From positions 36,742 through 100,741 of the forward strand of contig NZ_BAFZ01000048.1 in assembly GCF_000308575.1 (NCBI RefSeq): a stretch of DNA of 64,000 nt. Reading direction: 5' to 3'. This document shows, in pieces, positions 43,111 to 54,117 of the stretch. The translations under genes were made by a program, and so were the position numbers. Origin of the DNA: Nocardia exalbida NBRC 100660. Its GTDB lineage: Bacteria; Actinomycetota; Actinomycetes; Mycobacteriales; Mycobacteriaceae. Numbering within the stretch: position 1 is the stretch's first letter; every line of letters begins with the position of its first letter. Below the pieces are notes generated by a model. That model was not told the origin of the DNA. It ran no database searches and was given only the letters and a program-made list of their open reading frames with translations.

Positions 43111-43893
43111 ATGCAGATGGTCTCATCAGGGTTGCGGTGCGTATCGGAACAGTGGACGACGGCCGCGGGGCCGGAGGTCGCGGTGACCACGCGAGGGGAG
43201 GTGGCCGCCTTGGATGTCACGCGGGCGGTGCGAGCCGTCTCCCGGGTGCTGCGCAGACACCATCTCGACGCTCCCGCCCGGGTGCGTCTCGGCGCGCTGC
43301 CCGGCCCGGAGGCCCTGACAGTGGTGCAGGTCGACGTCCACCACCGGGACGTCGTGACCCGGGTCCAGGTCACCGGGCCGCGCGGGTTCGCGGTGACCTT
43401 TGCCGCCGAGCGGCTCGACCGCCGGTTGGCCCGGCTGGCCGCGCGGGAAACGCGGACCTGGCCCGATCCGGCCCGGCCGCCGCTGTCCCGCGCCGGGGAG
43501 CCGCGTCCGATCGTTCGCCGCAAGCAGTGCGCCCTGTCCACCTGCACCCCCGCCGAAGCGGTCGCGGTGCTGGACGCCATGGATTACGAGGCCCACCTGT
43601 TCACCGACGCCGAGACCGGCGAGGACGCGGTGGTGCACTGGGCAGCGCCGGGCGTGCGGCTCATCCGCCAGCGCGCGACGTATCCGCCGATCCGGTCGCC
43701 GGAGCCGGTCCGGAGCACCCCGCCGATCGTCGTGGACGCCGAGCCCGCCGCATGCCTGCCTCCGGCCGAGGCTGCGACGGCGTTGTGCCGCAGCGGACTG
43801 CCGTTCCTGTTCTGTACCGACCCGGACAGCGGCCGGGGCGGGCTGCTGTACCGGCGCCACGACGGCGATCTGGCGCTCGTCGCGCCCGTCTGA
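43111..43893 (+). CDS. RafH/Rv0079-like ribosome hibernation factor
   Basis: 260-aa protein with the plan of mycobacterial RafH (MSMEG_3935, about 258 aa) and Rv0079: an N-terminal S30AE-like region (about 1-125, VTRVQVTGPRGFAVTFAAER) followed by two tandem S30AE C-terminal domains. The first is around IVRRKQCALSTCTPAEAVAV and LFTDAETGEDAVVHW. The second is around LPPAEAATALCRSGLPFLFC and LLYRRHDGDLALVAP. Such factors bind 70S ribosomes during hypoxia or dormancy and are part of the DosR regulon. Here a DosR-type box lies upstream and a DosS-like kinase is convergent 3 nt downstream. Start ATG 43111 with a GGAG site. Confidence 0.8.
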   Translation: MQMVSSGLRCVSEQWTTAAGPEVAVTTRGEVAALDVTRAVRAVSRVLRRHHLDAPARVRLGALPGPEALTVVQVDVHHRDVVTRVQVTGPRGFAVTFAAERLDRRLARLAARETRTWPDPARPPLSRAGEPRPIVRRKQCALSTCTPAEAVAVLDAMDYEAHLFTDAETGEDAVVHWAAPGVRLIRQRATYPPIRSPEPVRSTPPIVVDAEPAACLPPAEAATALCRSGLPFLFCTDPDSGRGGLLYRRHDGDLALVAPV

Positions 43894-43896
43894 TCG

Positions 43897-45964
<2,068 letters not shown>

Positions 45965-48916
45965 GTGGCGGAACGCCTCACTGTGCGCGGAGCTCGGGAG
46001 CACAACCTGAAGGGTGTCGATCTCGACCTGCCCCGCGACAGCCTCATCGTGTTCACCGGTCTGTCCGGCTCCGGCAAGTCCAGCCTGGCCTTCGACACGA
46101 TCTTCGCCGAAGGCCAGCGCCGCTACGTCGAGTCGCTGTCGGCGTACGCGCGGCAGTTCCTGGGACAGATGGACAAACCCGACGTCGACTTCATCGAAGG
46201 TCTGTCGCCCGCGGTGTCCATCGACCAGAAGTCGACCAACCGCAACCCGCGCTCCACCGTGGGCACCATCACCGAGGTCTACGACTATCTGCGGCTGCTC
46301 TACGCGCGGGCGGGCACGCCGCACTGCCCCGTGTGCGGCGAGCTGATCGCCAAGCAGACGCCGCAGCAGATCGTCGACCAGGTGCTGGCCATGGAGGAGG
46401 GCATCCGCTTCCAGGTGCTCGCCCCGGTGGTGCGCACCCGCAAGGGCGAGTTCGTCGACCTGTTCGACCAACTGAACTCCCAGGGCTACTCCCGCGTGCG
46501 GGTCGACGGCGTGGTGTATCCGCTCACCGACCCGCCGAAACTGAAGAAGCAGGAGAAGCACGACGTCGAGGTCGTGGTCGACCGGCTGGCGGTGAAGCCG
46601 GGTTCCAAGCAGCGCTTGACCGATTCGATCGAGACCGCGCTGCGGCTCGCCGACGGCATCGTGGTGCTCGACTTCGTCGATCGCGACGAGCACGCGCACG
46701 ACCGGGAGCGCCGCTTCTCCGAGCGTCTCGCCTGCCCGAACGGTCACCCGCTCGACATCGAGGACCTGGAGCCGCGTTCGTTCTCGTTCAACTCGCCCTA
46801 CGGCGCCTGCCCGGACTGCACCGGTCTCGGCATCCGCAAGGAGGTCGACCCGGAACTGGTGGTGCCCGACCCGGCGCTGAGCCTCAACGACGGCGCCATC
46901 GCGCCGTGGTCGCGCGGCCAGACCGCCGAGTACTTCACCAGGCTGCTGTCCGGTCTCGCCGACGCCATCGGCTTCTCCATGGACACCCCGTGGCAGGATC
47001 TGCCGCCCAAGGCACGCAAAGCGGTGCTGGAGGGCAGCGCCGACCAGGTGCACGTGTCCTACACCAACCGCTACGGCCGCAAGCGCTCGTACTACGCGGA
47101 CTTCGAGGGCGTGATGCCGTTCCTGCAGCGGCGCCTGGAGAGCACCGAGTCCGAGCAGATGAAAGAGCACTACGACGGGTACATGCGCGACATCCCGTGC
47201 CCGGTGTGCAACGGTGCCCGGCTGCGCCCGGAGATCCTCGCCGTCACCATCGCCGCGAACGGCGACAAGAAGTCCATCGCCGACGTCAGCGACCTGTCCA
47301 TCGGCGAGTGCTCGGCGTTCCTGAATTCGCTCACCCTGGGGGAGCGCGAGGCGGCCATCGCCGGGCAGGTGCTCAAGGAGGTGCAGGCGCGGCTGGGCTT
47401 CCTGCTCGATGTGGGCCTGGAGTACCTCTCGCTGTCCCGCGCGGCCGCCACGCTCTCCGGCGGTGAGGCGCAGCGCATCCGGCTCGCCACCCAGATCGGC
47501 TCCGGTCTGGTCGGCGTGCTGTACGTGCTCGACGAGCCGTCCATCGGCCTGCACCAGCGGGACAATCGCAGGCTCATCGAAACCCTCACGCGCCTGCGCA
47601 ATCTCGGCAACACGCTGATCGTGGTCGAGCACGACGAGGACACCATCCGCGCCTCGGACTGGGTGGTCGACATCGGCCCGTTCGCCGGCGAGCACGGCGG
47701 CACGGTGGTGCACAGCGGGCCCTACGAGGAACTGCTCACCGACCCGAACTCGCTGACCGGGGCGTATCTGTCGGGCCGGGAGCGGATCGAGGTGCCGCTG
47801 GTGCGCCGTCCGGTCGCCAAGAAGCGCCAGCTGACCGTCGTCGGGGCGAGCGAGCACAATCTCCAGGGCATCGACGTCGCCTTCCCGCTCGGCGTGCTCA
47901 CCTCGGTGACGGGCGTCTCCGGATCGGGCAAGTCGACCTTGGTGAACGACATCCTGGCGACGGTGCTGGCGAACCGGCTCAACGGCGCGCGGCAGGTGCC
48001 CGGCAGGCACACCCGGGTCAACGGCCTCGACCACCTCGACAAACTGGTGCAGGTGGACCAGTCGCCGATCGGCCGCACGCCGCGGTCCAACCCGGCCACC
48101 TACACCGGCGTCTTCGACAAGATCCGCACGTTGTTCGCGGCCACCACCGAGGCGAAGGTGCGGGGATACCAGCCGGGCCGGTTCTCGTTCAACGTCAAGG
48201 GCGGTCGCTGCGAGGCCTGCTCCGGCGACGGCACGCTGAAGATCGAGATGAACTTCCTGCCGGACGTCTACGTCCCCTGTGAGGTCTGCCACGGGGCCCG
48301 GTACAACCGGGAAACCCTCGAGGTGCACTACAAGGGCAAGACCATCGCCGAGGTGCTGGACATGTCCATCGAGGAGGCCGCCGAGTTCTTCGAACCGGTG
48401 ACCTCGATCCACCGCTACCTCAAGACCCTGGTGGACGTGGGGCTCGGCTATGTGCGCCTCGGGCAGAGCGCTCCCACCCTCTCCGGTGGCGAGGCCCAGC
48501 GGGTGAAGCTCGCCGCCGAGTTGCAGAAGCGGTCCACCGGCCGCACGGTGTACATCCTCGACGAGCCGACCACGGGTCTGCACTTCGAGGACATCCGCAA
48601 GCTGCTCAACGTCATCAACGGCTTGGTGGACAAGGGCAACACGGTGATCGTCATCGAGCACAACCTGGACGTCATCAAGACCTCCGACTGGGTGATCGAC
48701 ATGGGCCCCGAGGGCGGCTCCGGCGGCGGCACCGTGGTGGCGGAGGGCACGCCGGAAGAGGTCGCGGCCGTCGCGCACAGCTACACCGGCCAGTTCCTCA
48801 AAGAGGTGCTGGACCAGCCGCCCGCGCTGCAGACCACCGCGAAGAAGGCTCCGGCGAAGAAGGCCGCCGCGAAGGCCACCAAGCGCGCGGTGAAGAAGAC
48901 CGCGGCGGTCGGCTGA
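45965..48916 (+). CDS. uvrA: Excinuclease ABC subunit UvrA
   Basis: 983-aa damage-recognition ATPase of nucleotide excision repair, partner of UvrB. Walker A sites [14 protein letters not shown] (near residue 33) and [13 protein letters not shown], zinc modules CPVCGEL, CPNG..CPDC and [15 protein letters not shown] signatures [12 protein letters not shown] and [12 protein letters not shown], and both Walker B sites are present. The sequence is almost identical to mycobacterial UvrA through the core. The C-terminus extends as a Lys/Ala-rich tail of about 25 residues ([19 protein letters not shown]), histone H1-like, which may aid DNA binding. Start GTG 45965 after GAGAAGGG. Followed by a T-tailed terminator. 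Confidence 0.97.
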   Translation: MAERLTVRGAREHNLKGVDLDLPRDSLIVFTGLSGSGKSSLAFDTIFAEGQRRYVESLSAYARQFLGQMDKPDVDFIEGLSPAVSIDQKSTNRNPRSTVGTITEVYDYLRLLYARAGTPHCPVCGELIAKQTPQQIVDQVLAMEEGIRFQVLAPVVRTRKGEFVDLFDQLNSQGYSRVRVDGVVYPLTDPPKLKKQEKHDVEVVVDRLAVKPGSKQRLTDSIETALRLADGIVVLDFVDRDEHAHDRERRFSERLACPNGHPLDIEDLEPRSFSFNSPYGACPDCTGLGIRKEVDPELVVPDPALSLNDGAIAPWSRGQTAEYFTRLLSGLADAIGFSMDTPWQDLPPKARKAVLEGSADQVHVSYTNRYGRKRSYYADFEGVMPFLQRRLESTESEQMKEHYDGYMRDIPCPVCNGARLRPEILAVTIAANGDKKSIADVSDLSIGECSAFLNSLTLGEREAAIAGQVLKEVQARLGFLLDVGLEYLSLSRAAATLSGGEAQRIRLATQIGSGLVGVLYVLDEPSIGLHQRDNRRLIETLTRLRNLGNTLIVVEHDEDTIRASDWVVDIGPFAGEHGGTVVHSGPYEELLTDPNSLTGAYLSGRERIEVPLVRRPVAKKRQLTVVGASEHNLQGIDVAFPLGVLTSVTGVSGSGKSTLVNDILATVLANRLNGARQVPGRHTRVNGLDHLDKLVQVDQSPIGRTPRSNPATYTGVFDKIRTLFAATTEAKVRGYQPGRFSFNVKGGRCEACSGDGTLKIEMNFLPDVYVPCEVCHGARYNRETLEVHYKGKTIAEVLDMSIEEAAEFFEPVTSIHRYLKTLVDVGLGYVRLGQSAPTLSGGEAQRVKLAAELQKRSTGRTVYILDEPTTGLHFEDIRKLLNVINGLVDKGNTVIVIEHNLDVIKTSDWVIDMGPEGGSGGGTVVAEGTPEEVAAVAHSYTGQFLKEVLDQPPALQTTAKKAPAKKAAAKATKRAVKKTAAVG

Positions 48917-48929
48917 CCCGTCGTCCGAT

Positions 48930-48967
48930 GCGGCGCGGCCCGGATGCTCCGGGGCCGCGCCGCTTTT
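48930..48967 (+). terminator. uvrA intrinsic terminator
   Basis: A 14-bp GC stem (48930-48943 with 48949-48963, one bulged G) and 5-nt loop, followed by TTTT (48964-48967), begins 14 nt after the stop. It also overlaps the 3' side of the convergent hydrolase gene ending at 48972. Confidence 0.85.
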
Positions 48968-48971
48968 CGCC

Positions 48972-49682
48972 TCAGCGGTTGGCGATGGTGTGGATCAGTG
49001 CGGCGAGTTCCTTCGGCTTCGACCACATGGGCCAGTGTCCCGTGGGCAGGTCGACGTACTCGGCATCGATGCGCGCCAGCTCGGCGAAGAGGGGCGCTTC
49101 CCCGTTGTCCCGCAGCTTCTCGACCAGATCGGCGGTCATGCTGCTGCAGATCACGGTGGTCGCCACGGCCAGCCGCGCCGCCGAATCGCTCAATCGCAGC
49201 GGCGCGGCCGCGACGGAGGTGGGCTCCGGCACGGCGCGTTCGCGGAAGCGCGTCAGGGCGGATTCGTCCAGGCCCGCCAAGCTGCTGCCTCCGGCCTCCA
49301 GTTCGGGCCACTCCGGCAGCGCCCACTCGCGCGCGGCGATGTCCAGGGCGGAGTTGATGACGAAGCCGTTGGGCAGCGGCGCGCTGTCGACGTAGATCGC
49401 CCGGCGGAACAGGGCGGGCGACCGGTCGATGGCGAGATAGGCGGGCGCCGCGCCGCCGGAGTGCGCGACGAGCACGACGGTCTCGCCCGCGGGCACCGCG
49501 TCGATGATGGCTTGCGCTTGGGATTCCAGGGTGGCCGACAACCGATCGGGATCAGCCGCGTCCAGGCCGGGGAGCGTGAGCGCCGTTACCTCGTTGCCAC
49601 GCTGCCGCAGATCGGGTGCGACCTCGTCCCACGCCCATGCACCGAGCCAGAATCCGGGAGCGAGCAGAATCCGAGTAGCCAT
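48972..49682 (-). CDS. Alpha/beta hydrolase
   Basis: 236-aa alpha/beta-hydrolase of the salicylate-binding/esterase-like group. The oxyanion region is LLAPGFWLGAWAWDEVAPDL, the nucleophile Ser is in VVLVAHSGGAAPAY, and the catalytic His is in LPTGHWPMWSKP near the end. It has the compact form without a large lid. The start is ATG 49682 on the reverse strand. No operon partner. Substrate unknown. Confidence 0.82.
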   Translation of the reverse strand: MATRILLAPGFWLGAWAWDEVAPDLRQRGNEVTALTLPGLDAADPDRLSATLESQAQAIIDAVPAGETVVLVAHSGGAAPAYLAIDRSPALFRRAIYVDSAPLPNGFVINSALDIAAREWALPEWPELEAGGSSLAGLDESALTRFRERAVPEPTSVAAAPLRLSDSAARLAVATTVICSSMTADLVEKLRDNGEAPLFAELARIDAEYVDLPTGHWPMWSKPKELAALIHTIANR

Positions 49683-49924
49683 GGGCTCACTGTGCCCTAC
49701 CCGTTGGGAAATTTCCTAAACATCGTTGTCCCAGTGCGTGATTCGCCCACAATTTCCGCCGTGCTTCGGAATTCCGTCGGGCCGGGAGCGACCCGACGGG
49801 AATGTCTTCGCCGCATGCCCGCCGCGGTCGGCGGCTCGGCGCAGCGCGCCACCGGGCGTCGTCGCTCAGCGCCGGGATCGGGCCGCTGGGCGCGCGACGT
49901 CCGCGTCCCCAGCGGCCGAGCGGG

Positions 49925-50266
49925 TCAGTAGACCGGGCCGGTGTACTTCTCGCCAGGGCCCTTGCCCGGCTCGTCGGGATGCGCGGAGGACTCACGGAAG
50001 GCGCGTTGCAGCGACTGCAACCCTTCGCGAATCGGTCCGGCGTGCGGTCCCAGGTACTCCACCGACGCCGTGACGAGCCCCGCCAGCGCGGTGATCAGGC
50101 GGCGCGCCTCGTCCAGGTCGCGGCGCGGGCTGGCGTCCGGGTCCTCGTCGGCCAGCCCGAGCTTCTCCGCCGCCGAACTCATCAGCATCACCGCGGCGCG
50201 GCTGATCACCTCGACCGCGGGGATGTCGGCCAGTTCGCGTACGGAGGCGTCGAGCTCGTCAGTCAT
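49925..50266 (-). CDS. DUF1844 family protein
   Basis: 113-aa protein of the DUF1844 family: ADIPAVEVISRAAVMLMSSA, DLDEARRLITALAGLVTASV, and a Pro/Gly-rich end. It is helical and conserved beside infC in Actinobacteria. No known activity. The start is ATG 50266, 4 nt after the stop of the DinB-like gene; both form a small operon reading away from infC. Confidence 0.8.
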   Translation of the reverse strand: MTDELDASVRELADIPAVEVISRAAVMLMSSAAEKLGLADEDPDASPRRDLDEARRLITALAGLVTASVEYLGPHAGPIREGLQSLQRAFRESSAHPDEPGKGPGEKYTGPVY

Positions 50267-50270
50267 GCCT

Positions 50271-50798
50271 TCAGGCTAGCGACGCCGCGCGCAGCATCCG
50301 GAGGTGGCCGATCTCCGCGACGTTCTTCATCAGCTCCGCGTTCACCCAGCCCGCCAGGTGCGCGACGGTCGATCCGGCCTCGGCGGGCCACGGATAGGCG
50401 CAAGGGCGGTCCAGAGCGGGCTCGTCGAGCCGGTCGAGCACGCGCGTCCACTCGCCGTGCAGATCGCGCAGGCAGGCGATGGCGCCGGTACCATCGCCGG
50501 GCCAGTGCACGTCCTCCCGCGCCGGCGGGGTGACGCCTTCGGCATGATCGATGGCGGCGCCCCACCACCAGCCGATGTGCCAGGTGAGCCAGCCGATCGT
50601 GGGGACGGGCACGGGGTCGGGTTCGGTGTCCGCCCAATCCGGTCGCCATACGCCGTCGGCATCGGGGCGGACCGTCCAGCTGAGTTCGGCGGGTTCCCAG
50701 AGGAAGTCCTCCGGCGTGAGAGCGTCGAGGTGGATCCCGGCGAGTGACCAGGTCAGGTCGAACTGCCATCGCAGCAGGTCACGGCGTGATGTGAGCAC
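50271..50798 (-). CDS. DinB superfamily protein
   Basis: 175-aa four-helix-bundle protein of the DinB/YfiT type, with LLRWQFDLTWSLAGIHLDAL, TIGWLTWHIGWWWGAAIDHA and GSTVAHLAGWVNAELMKNVA. His residues in WLTWHIGWW, the HAEG segment and GHL near the end are candidate metal ligands, as in DinB metalloproteins and mycothiol-dependent enzymes. The actual reaction is unknown. GTG start at 50798 on the reverse strand, no clear ribosome-binding site. First gene of a pair with DUF1844. Confidence 0.75.
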   Translation of the reverse strand: MLTSRRDLLRWQFDLTWSLAGIHLDALTPEDFLWEPAELSWTVRPDADGVWRPDWADTEPDPVPVPTIGWLTWHIGWWWGAAIDHAEGVTPPAREDVHWPGDGTGAIACLRDLHGEWTRVLDRLDEPALDRPCAYPWPAEAGSTVAHLAGWVNAELMKNVAEIGHLRMLRAASLA

Positions 50799-50873
50799 CG
50801 GGGGAGCGTGGCACGCGGGACACGGCCGGGCAAGGTGTTTTCGGCCCGATTCGGCGATAGCGGAACGGAATGT

Positions 50874-51180
50874 TAGACTTCCCGCTGACGACCGCCCCGG
50901 GCTTGCCCCGGGGCTGATAAGTGGAGCCCGACTCCCACCGTTGCCGACGAATCATCGTACGGCCAACGGTCCGGTCGCCCGCCCCGCGAGGGCGGGTTTC
51001 TCGTGCCGAGGTTCTCTGTGGAGAACCGGGACGCGAGGGTCGGCCCGAGTTCACTCGTGGCCGGCGATCGGTCGACATCGGGCCCCGTCGCGGAATACCG
51101 CACCGGGGCCTTCGTGTTGAACAGGGGTTGCAGTTATTGCGCGCGGTCGTCCGACGACACCGCTTGACCTAGGAGGCCCC
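50874..51180 (+). promoter_or_regulatory. infC promoter and structured leader with internal terminator
   Basis: A TAGACT -10 box (50874-50879) suggests a start near 50886, giving a leader of about 295 nt. It contains an intrinsic-type terminator CCCGCCC-N5-GGGCGGG followed by TTTC (50978-51000), a hairpin GGTTCTC-N4-GAGAACC (51010-51027), and a hairpin GGCCCCG/CGGGGCC (51081-51110). A perfect AGGAGG ends the leader. Long leaders controlling infC-rpmI-rplT by feedback (L20, IF3) are known in other bacteria. The mechanism here is inference. Confidence 0.6.
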
Positions 51181-51801
51181 ATCAGCACTGAGACCCGCAT
51201 CAACGATCGCATCCGTGTTCCCGAGGTCCGGCTCATCGGACCGGGCGGCGAGCAGGTTGGGATCGTGCGTGTTGAAGATGCACTACGCGTCGCCCTCGAA
51301 GCCGACCTCGATCTGGTCGAGGTGGCACCGGATGCCCGTCCGCCGGTCTGCAAGATCATGGATTACGGCAAGTTCAAGTACGAGACGGCGCAGAAGGCGC
51401 GCGAGTCTCGGAAGAACCAGCAGCAGACGGTGATCAAGGAGCAGAAGCTCCGTCCGAAGATCGACGACCACGACTACGAGACCAAGAAGCGCAACGTCGT
51501 TCGCTTCCTCGAGGCCGGGTCCAAGGTCAAGGTGACGATCATGTTCCGGGGACGCGAGCAGTCCCGCCCCGAACTCGGCTTCCGGCTGCTGCAGCGCCTG
51601 GCGTCCGACGTCGCCGAGCTCGGATTCGTGGAAACCTCGGCCAAGCAGGACGGTCGCAACATGACCATGGTCCTCGCCCCCCACAAGGGTGCGAAGACCC
51701 GGGTGAAGGCGCAGCAGGAGTCGGCCCCGCGCCCGGCGCCCAGCGCCGCCCCGGCCGGTCAGCCCGCTGCGGAGCAGGCCGAGACCGCCGGCCCGCAGTA
51801 A
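51181..51801 (+). CDS. infC: Translation initiation factor IF-3
   Basis: 206-aa IF-3, which keeps 30S subunits free and checks the start codon. The conserved opening [19 protein letters not shown] begins directly after an ATC codon at 51181, with AGGAGG 4 nt upstream and no ATG/GTG/TTG in a suitable place. I therefore assign the non-standard AUC start, as infC genes of many bacteria use AUU/AUC for autoregulation. The next in-frame GTG (51265) would delete 28 conserved residues. IF3-N (to about 80), linker ([20 protein letters not shown]) and IF3-C are complete. The C-terminal tail is Ala/Pro-rich. First gene of infC-rpmI-rplT. Confidence 0.93.
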   Translation: MSTETRINDRIRVPEVRLIGPGGEQVGIVRVEDALRVALEADLDLVEVAPDARPPVCKIMDYGKFKYETAQKARESRKNQQQTVIKEQKLRPKIDDHDYETKKRNVVRFLEAGSKVKVTIMFRGREQSRPELGFRLLQRLASDVAELGFVETSAKQDGRNMTMVLAPHKGAKTRVKAQQESAPRPAPSAAPAGQPAAEQAETAGPQ

Positions 51802-51859
51802 CACCGATCAGAACACCGGCGGTCCGCCCCGACCGCCGGGACGACAGATAGAGGAATCC

Positions 51860-52054
51860 ATGCCGAAGATGAAGACCCACAGCGGCGCCTCGAAGCGATT
51901 CAAGGTGTCCGGTAAAGGCAAGCTGCTGCGCCAGCAGGCGAACCGTCGCCACCTGTTCGAGCACAAGCCCAGCCGCCGGACTCGTCGTCTGGACGGCGTG
52001 GAAGTTGTCGCCTCCGCCGACGTCCGTCGCGTGAAGAAGCTGCTCGGTCTCTGA
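51860..52054 (+). CDS. rpmI: 50S ribosomal protein L35
   Basis: 64-aa basic ribosomal protein with the family start [20 protein letters not shown] and end [12 protein letters not shown]. It lies 58 nt after infC and 111 nt before rplT in the classical operon. A GATAGAGGA ribosome-binding site precedes the ATG. Confidence 0.97.
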   Translation: MPKMKTHSGASKRFKVSGKGKLLRQQANRRHLFEHKPSRRTRRLDGVEVVASADVRRVKKLLGL

Positions 52055-52165
52055 TCGCGCCCGCGCAGACCGAATAGGCACACCGCGACCGGACCAGCTC
52101 CGTCGCCACCCACCGACCCATTTCCGGGCGCTGCCCCGCGCCCCCAGATCGAACAGGACTGACCA

Positions 52166-52546
52166 GTGGCACGCGTCAAAAGGGCCGTCAACGCTCAGAA
52201 GAAGCGCCGTTCCATCCTCGAGGCCTCCAAGGGCTACCGCGGCCAGCGCTCGCGGCTGTACCGCAAGGCCAAGGAACAGCAGCTGCACTCGCTCACCTAC
52301 GCCTACCGGGACCGCCGGGCGCGCAAGGGTGACTTCCGCAAGCTGTGGATCGCGCGCATCAACGCCGCCGCGCGGATCAACGACATCACCTACAACCGCT
52401 TCATCCAGGGCCTGAAGGCCGCCGGTGTCGAGGTGGACCGCAAGATCCTCGCCGAGCTGGCGGTGTCGGACGCCGAGGCGTTCGCCGGTCTCGTCGCCGT
52501 CGCCAAGGCCGCTCTGCCGCAGGACGTCAACGCGCCGGCCGCCTGA
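52166..52546 (+). CDS. rplT: 50S ribosomal protein L20
   Basis: 126-aa L20, an early 23S rRNA-binding assembly protein and known operon feedback regulator in other bacteria. It starts (GTG) [20 protein letters not shown] and has the basic N-terminal helix, [20 protein letters not shown] and a C-terminal globular part. Third gene of infC-rpmI-rplT, followed by a hairpin. Confidence 0.97.
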   Translation: MARVKRAVNAQKKRRSILEASKGYRGQRSRLYRKAKEQQLHSLTYAYRDRRARKGDFRKLWIARINAAARINDITYNRFIQGLKAAGVEVDRKILAELAVSDAEAFAGLVAVAKAALPQDVNAPAA

Positions 52547-52578
52547 GTCGCATCCGTTGGCACACGGACACCTTTCGG

Positions 52579-52622
52579 AACGACCCGTGGAAGCGCTCAG
52601 TGAGCGCAATCCGCGGGTCGTT
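52579..52622 (+). terminator. rplT terminator overlapping the tsnR start
   Basis: AACGACCCG (52579-52587) pairs with CGGGTCGTT (52614-52622), enclosing GCGCTCA/TGAGCGC, and ends in TTTCC. It begins 32 nt after rplT. The tsnR GTG (52587) begins at its last 5'-arm base, so tsnR expression may depend on this structure. Confidence 0.65.
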
Positions 52623-53384
52623 TCCGCTGTCAAGCTGCAGCGTGGCGCGCAGCGTCGTAAAACGGGCCGATTCCTCGCCGAAGGCGCCAATGCCGTCGCC
52701 GCGGCGCTGGAGACCGCGCGCGTCCACGAGTTGTTCTTTTCGGCGGCGGCCGCCGAACGAGACCACGCGCTGATCGCGGGAGCGGCCGCGGTGGGGGTCC
52801 GCACCACGCTGGTCAGCGATCGAGCGGCACAGCATCTCGGGGAAACCGTGACCGCGCCGGGGCTGGTGGCGGTCTGTGACCTGCTCGACGTGCCCTTGAG
52901 CCGGATCTTGGACGCGCGACCGCGCATGCTGGCCGTCCCGGTCGAGATGGCCGAGCCCGGGAACGCGGGCACGCTCGTGCGGGTCGCCGACGCGGTCGGC
53001 GCCGACGGCGTGGTGCTGGCGGGTGACACGGTCGACCCGCACAACGGCAAGTGCGTGCGGGCCAGTGCGGGCAGCATCTTCCACGTGCCGATCGCGCGGC
53101 ACCGCGATGTGGCCGAGACGCTGGACGCGATCGCCGCGGCGGGTATCACGATCCTGGCGACGGCGGCGAACGGCGAAGTCGGCCTCGACGACGCCGACGC
53201 ACTGTTTACCGGGCCGGTGGCCTGGCTGTTCGGCAACGAGGCGCACGGCTTGGACCCGGCCGTGGCGCGCCGGGCCGACCATCGCGTCCGCATTCCGATT
53301 CGTGGCCGCGCCGAGAGCCTGAACCTGGCGACGGCCGCCGCGATCTGCCTGTACGCGAACTCCCGCGTTCGCTACGGTGCTTGA
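52587..53384 (+). CDS. tsnR: SpoU/TrmH family 2'-O-methyltransferase TsnR
   Basis: 265-aa RNA 2'-O-ribose methyltransferase of the SPOUT class. It has an N-terminal substrate-binding domain (KTGRFLAEGANAVAAALETA) and a knotted catalytic domain with motif 1 EPGNAGTLVRVADAVGADGV, motif 2 PVAWLFGNEAHGLDP and motif 3 RIPIRGRAESLNLATAAAIC. The position after rplT matches M. tuberculosis Rv1644 (tsnR). The rRNA target is not proved. Start GTG 52587 matches the N-terminus of the homologue (ERNPRVVSAVKLQ region) but lies in the rplT terminator. No better start exists. Confidence 0.9.
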   Translation: MEALSERNPRVVSAVKLQRGAQRRKTGRFLAEGANAVAAALETARVHELFFSAAAAERDHALIAGAAAVGVRTTLVSDRAAQHLGETVTAPGLVAVCDLLDVPLSRILDARPRMLAVPVEMAEPGNAGTLVRVADAVGADGVVLAGDTVDPHNGKCVRASAGSIFHVPIARHRDVAETLDAIAAAGITILATAANGEVGLDDADALFTGPVAWLFGNEAHGLDPAVARRADHRVRIPIRGRAESLNLATAAAICLYANSRVRYGA

Positions 53385-53442
53385 TCTCCCACGCCAGGTC
53401 ACGCGGCTGTTTCGTATTCCAGGGGGACCGAACGTCGGATCG

Positions 53443-54015
53443 TCAATCGCCGTGGGTGCTCAGATTCTCCAGCAGCTCCGTCGCCCACGCCGCGGGAATC
53501 GCGTCCGGTCCCGCCACCCGCATCGCGCTCATCACCGTGAGCAGCATTCCGGTGGAGAGGAAGCGCCGAGTCTCCGTTCCCGATGCTCCCGTCAGTTCCC
53601 GGATCAACTGGTAGATCTCCCCGAATCGGGCCCTGACCTGGTTGCCGATCTCCGGCTCGATGCTCGCCGCGAACCCGTGCAGCAGTAGCTGGAGCAGCTC
53701 GCGTTCGGCGAGGAAGACCGAATAGCCGCCGCCGAGTGCCGCCAAAGCCGCTTCCGGGTCCGCGTCGGGCGCCGCCTCCGCACGCGCGGCGCGGAAGACC
53801 TCCTCGATCCGGTCGCACACGCGGTGCAGGGCGGCGCGGAACAGGTTCTGTTTGGTGCCGAACAGCCGGATCACGTACGGCTGTGACACGCCCGCGCGCC
53901 GGGCGATCTCGTCGGTCCGGGTGGCGGCGTAACCGGCTTCGGCGAACGCGCGGATCGCCGCGAGCAGCACCTGCTCGCCCCGTTCGCTGGCCGTCATCCT
54001 GGTCCTGGTCGCCAT
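53443..54015 (-). CDS. TetR/AcrR family regulator
   Basis: 190-aa repressor. The HTH is VLLAAIRAFAEAGYAATRTD followed by EIARRAGVSQPYVIRLFGTK (about 15-52). The C-terminal helices include FLAERELLQLLLHGFAASIE. The start is ATG 54015 on the reverse strand with GGAG 5 nt upstream. Divergent from an MFS exporter at 54118; the gap contains a compact, highly ordered operator region. It likely represses the exporter and itself until a drug-like ligand binds. Confidence 0.9.
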   Translation of the reverse strand: MATRTRMTASERGEQVLLAAIRAFAEAGYAATRTDEIARRAGVSQPYVIRLFGTKQNLFRAALHRVCDRIEEVFRAARAEAAPDADPEAALAALGGGYSVFLAERELLQLLLHGFAASIEPEIGNQVRARFGEIYQLIRELTGASGTETRRFLSTGMLLTVMSAMRVAGPDAIPAAWATELLENLSTHGD

Positions 54016-54047
54016 CGTGCTCCGTGTTCGCTGGTCTGGGCTCGGTC

Positions 54048-54100
54048 TTGACATGTTATCAGTCGATGCATAACGTTCTCCACGTTAGTTATCAGTCGAT
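54048..54100. promoter_or_regulatory. Divergent promoter with repeated TetR operator
   Basis: The exporter promoter is near-consensus: TTGACA (54048-54053), 17-nt spacer, TAACGT (54071-54076). TAACGT pairs with ACGTTA (54082-54087) as an inverted repeat; read on the other strand it is a TAACGT -10 for tetR. This core is flanked by two identical 13-bp direct repeats GTTATCAGTCGAT at 54055-54067 and 54088-54100, 33 bp (about three helical turns) apart. Repressor binding would block both promoters. Confidence 0.75.
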
Positions 54101-54117
54101 TACAACAAGGACTGGAC

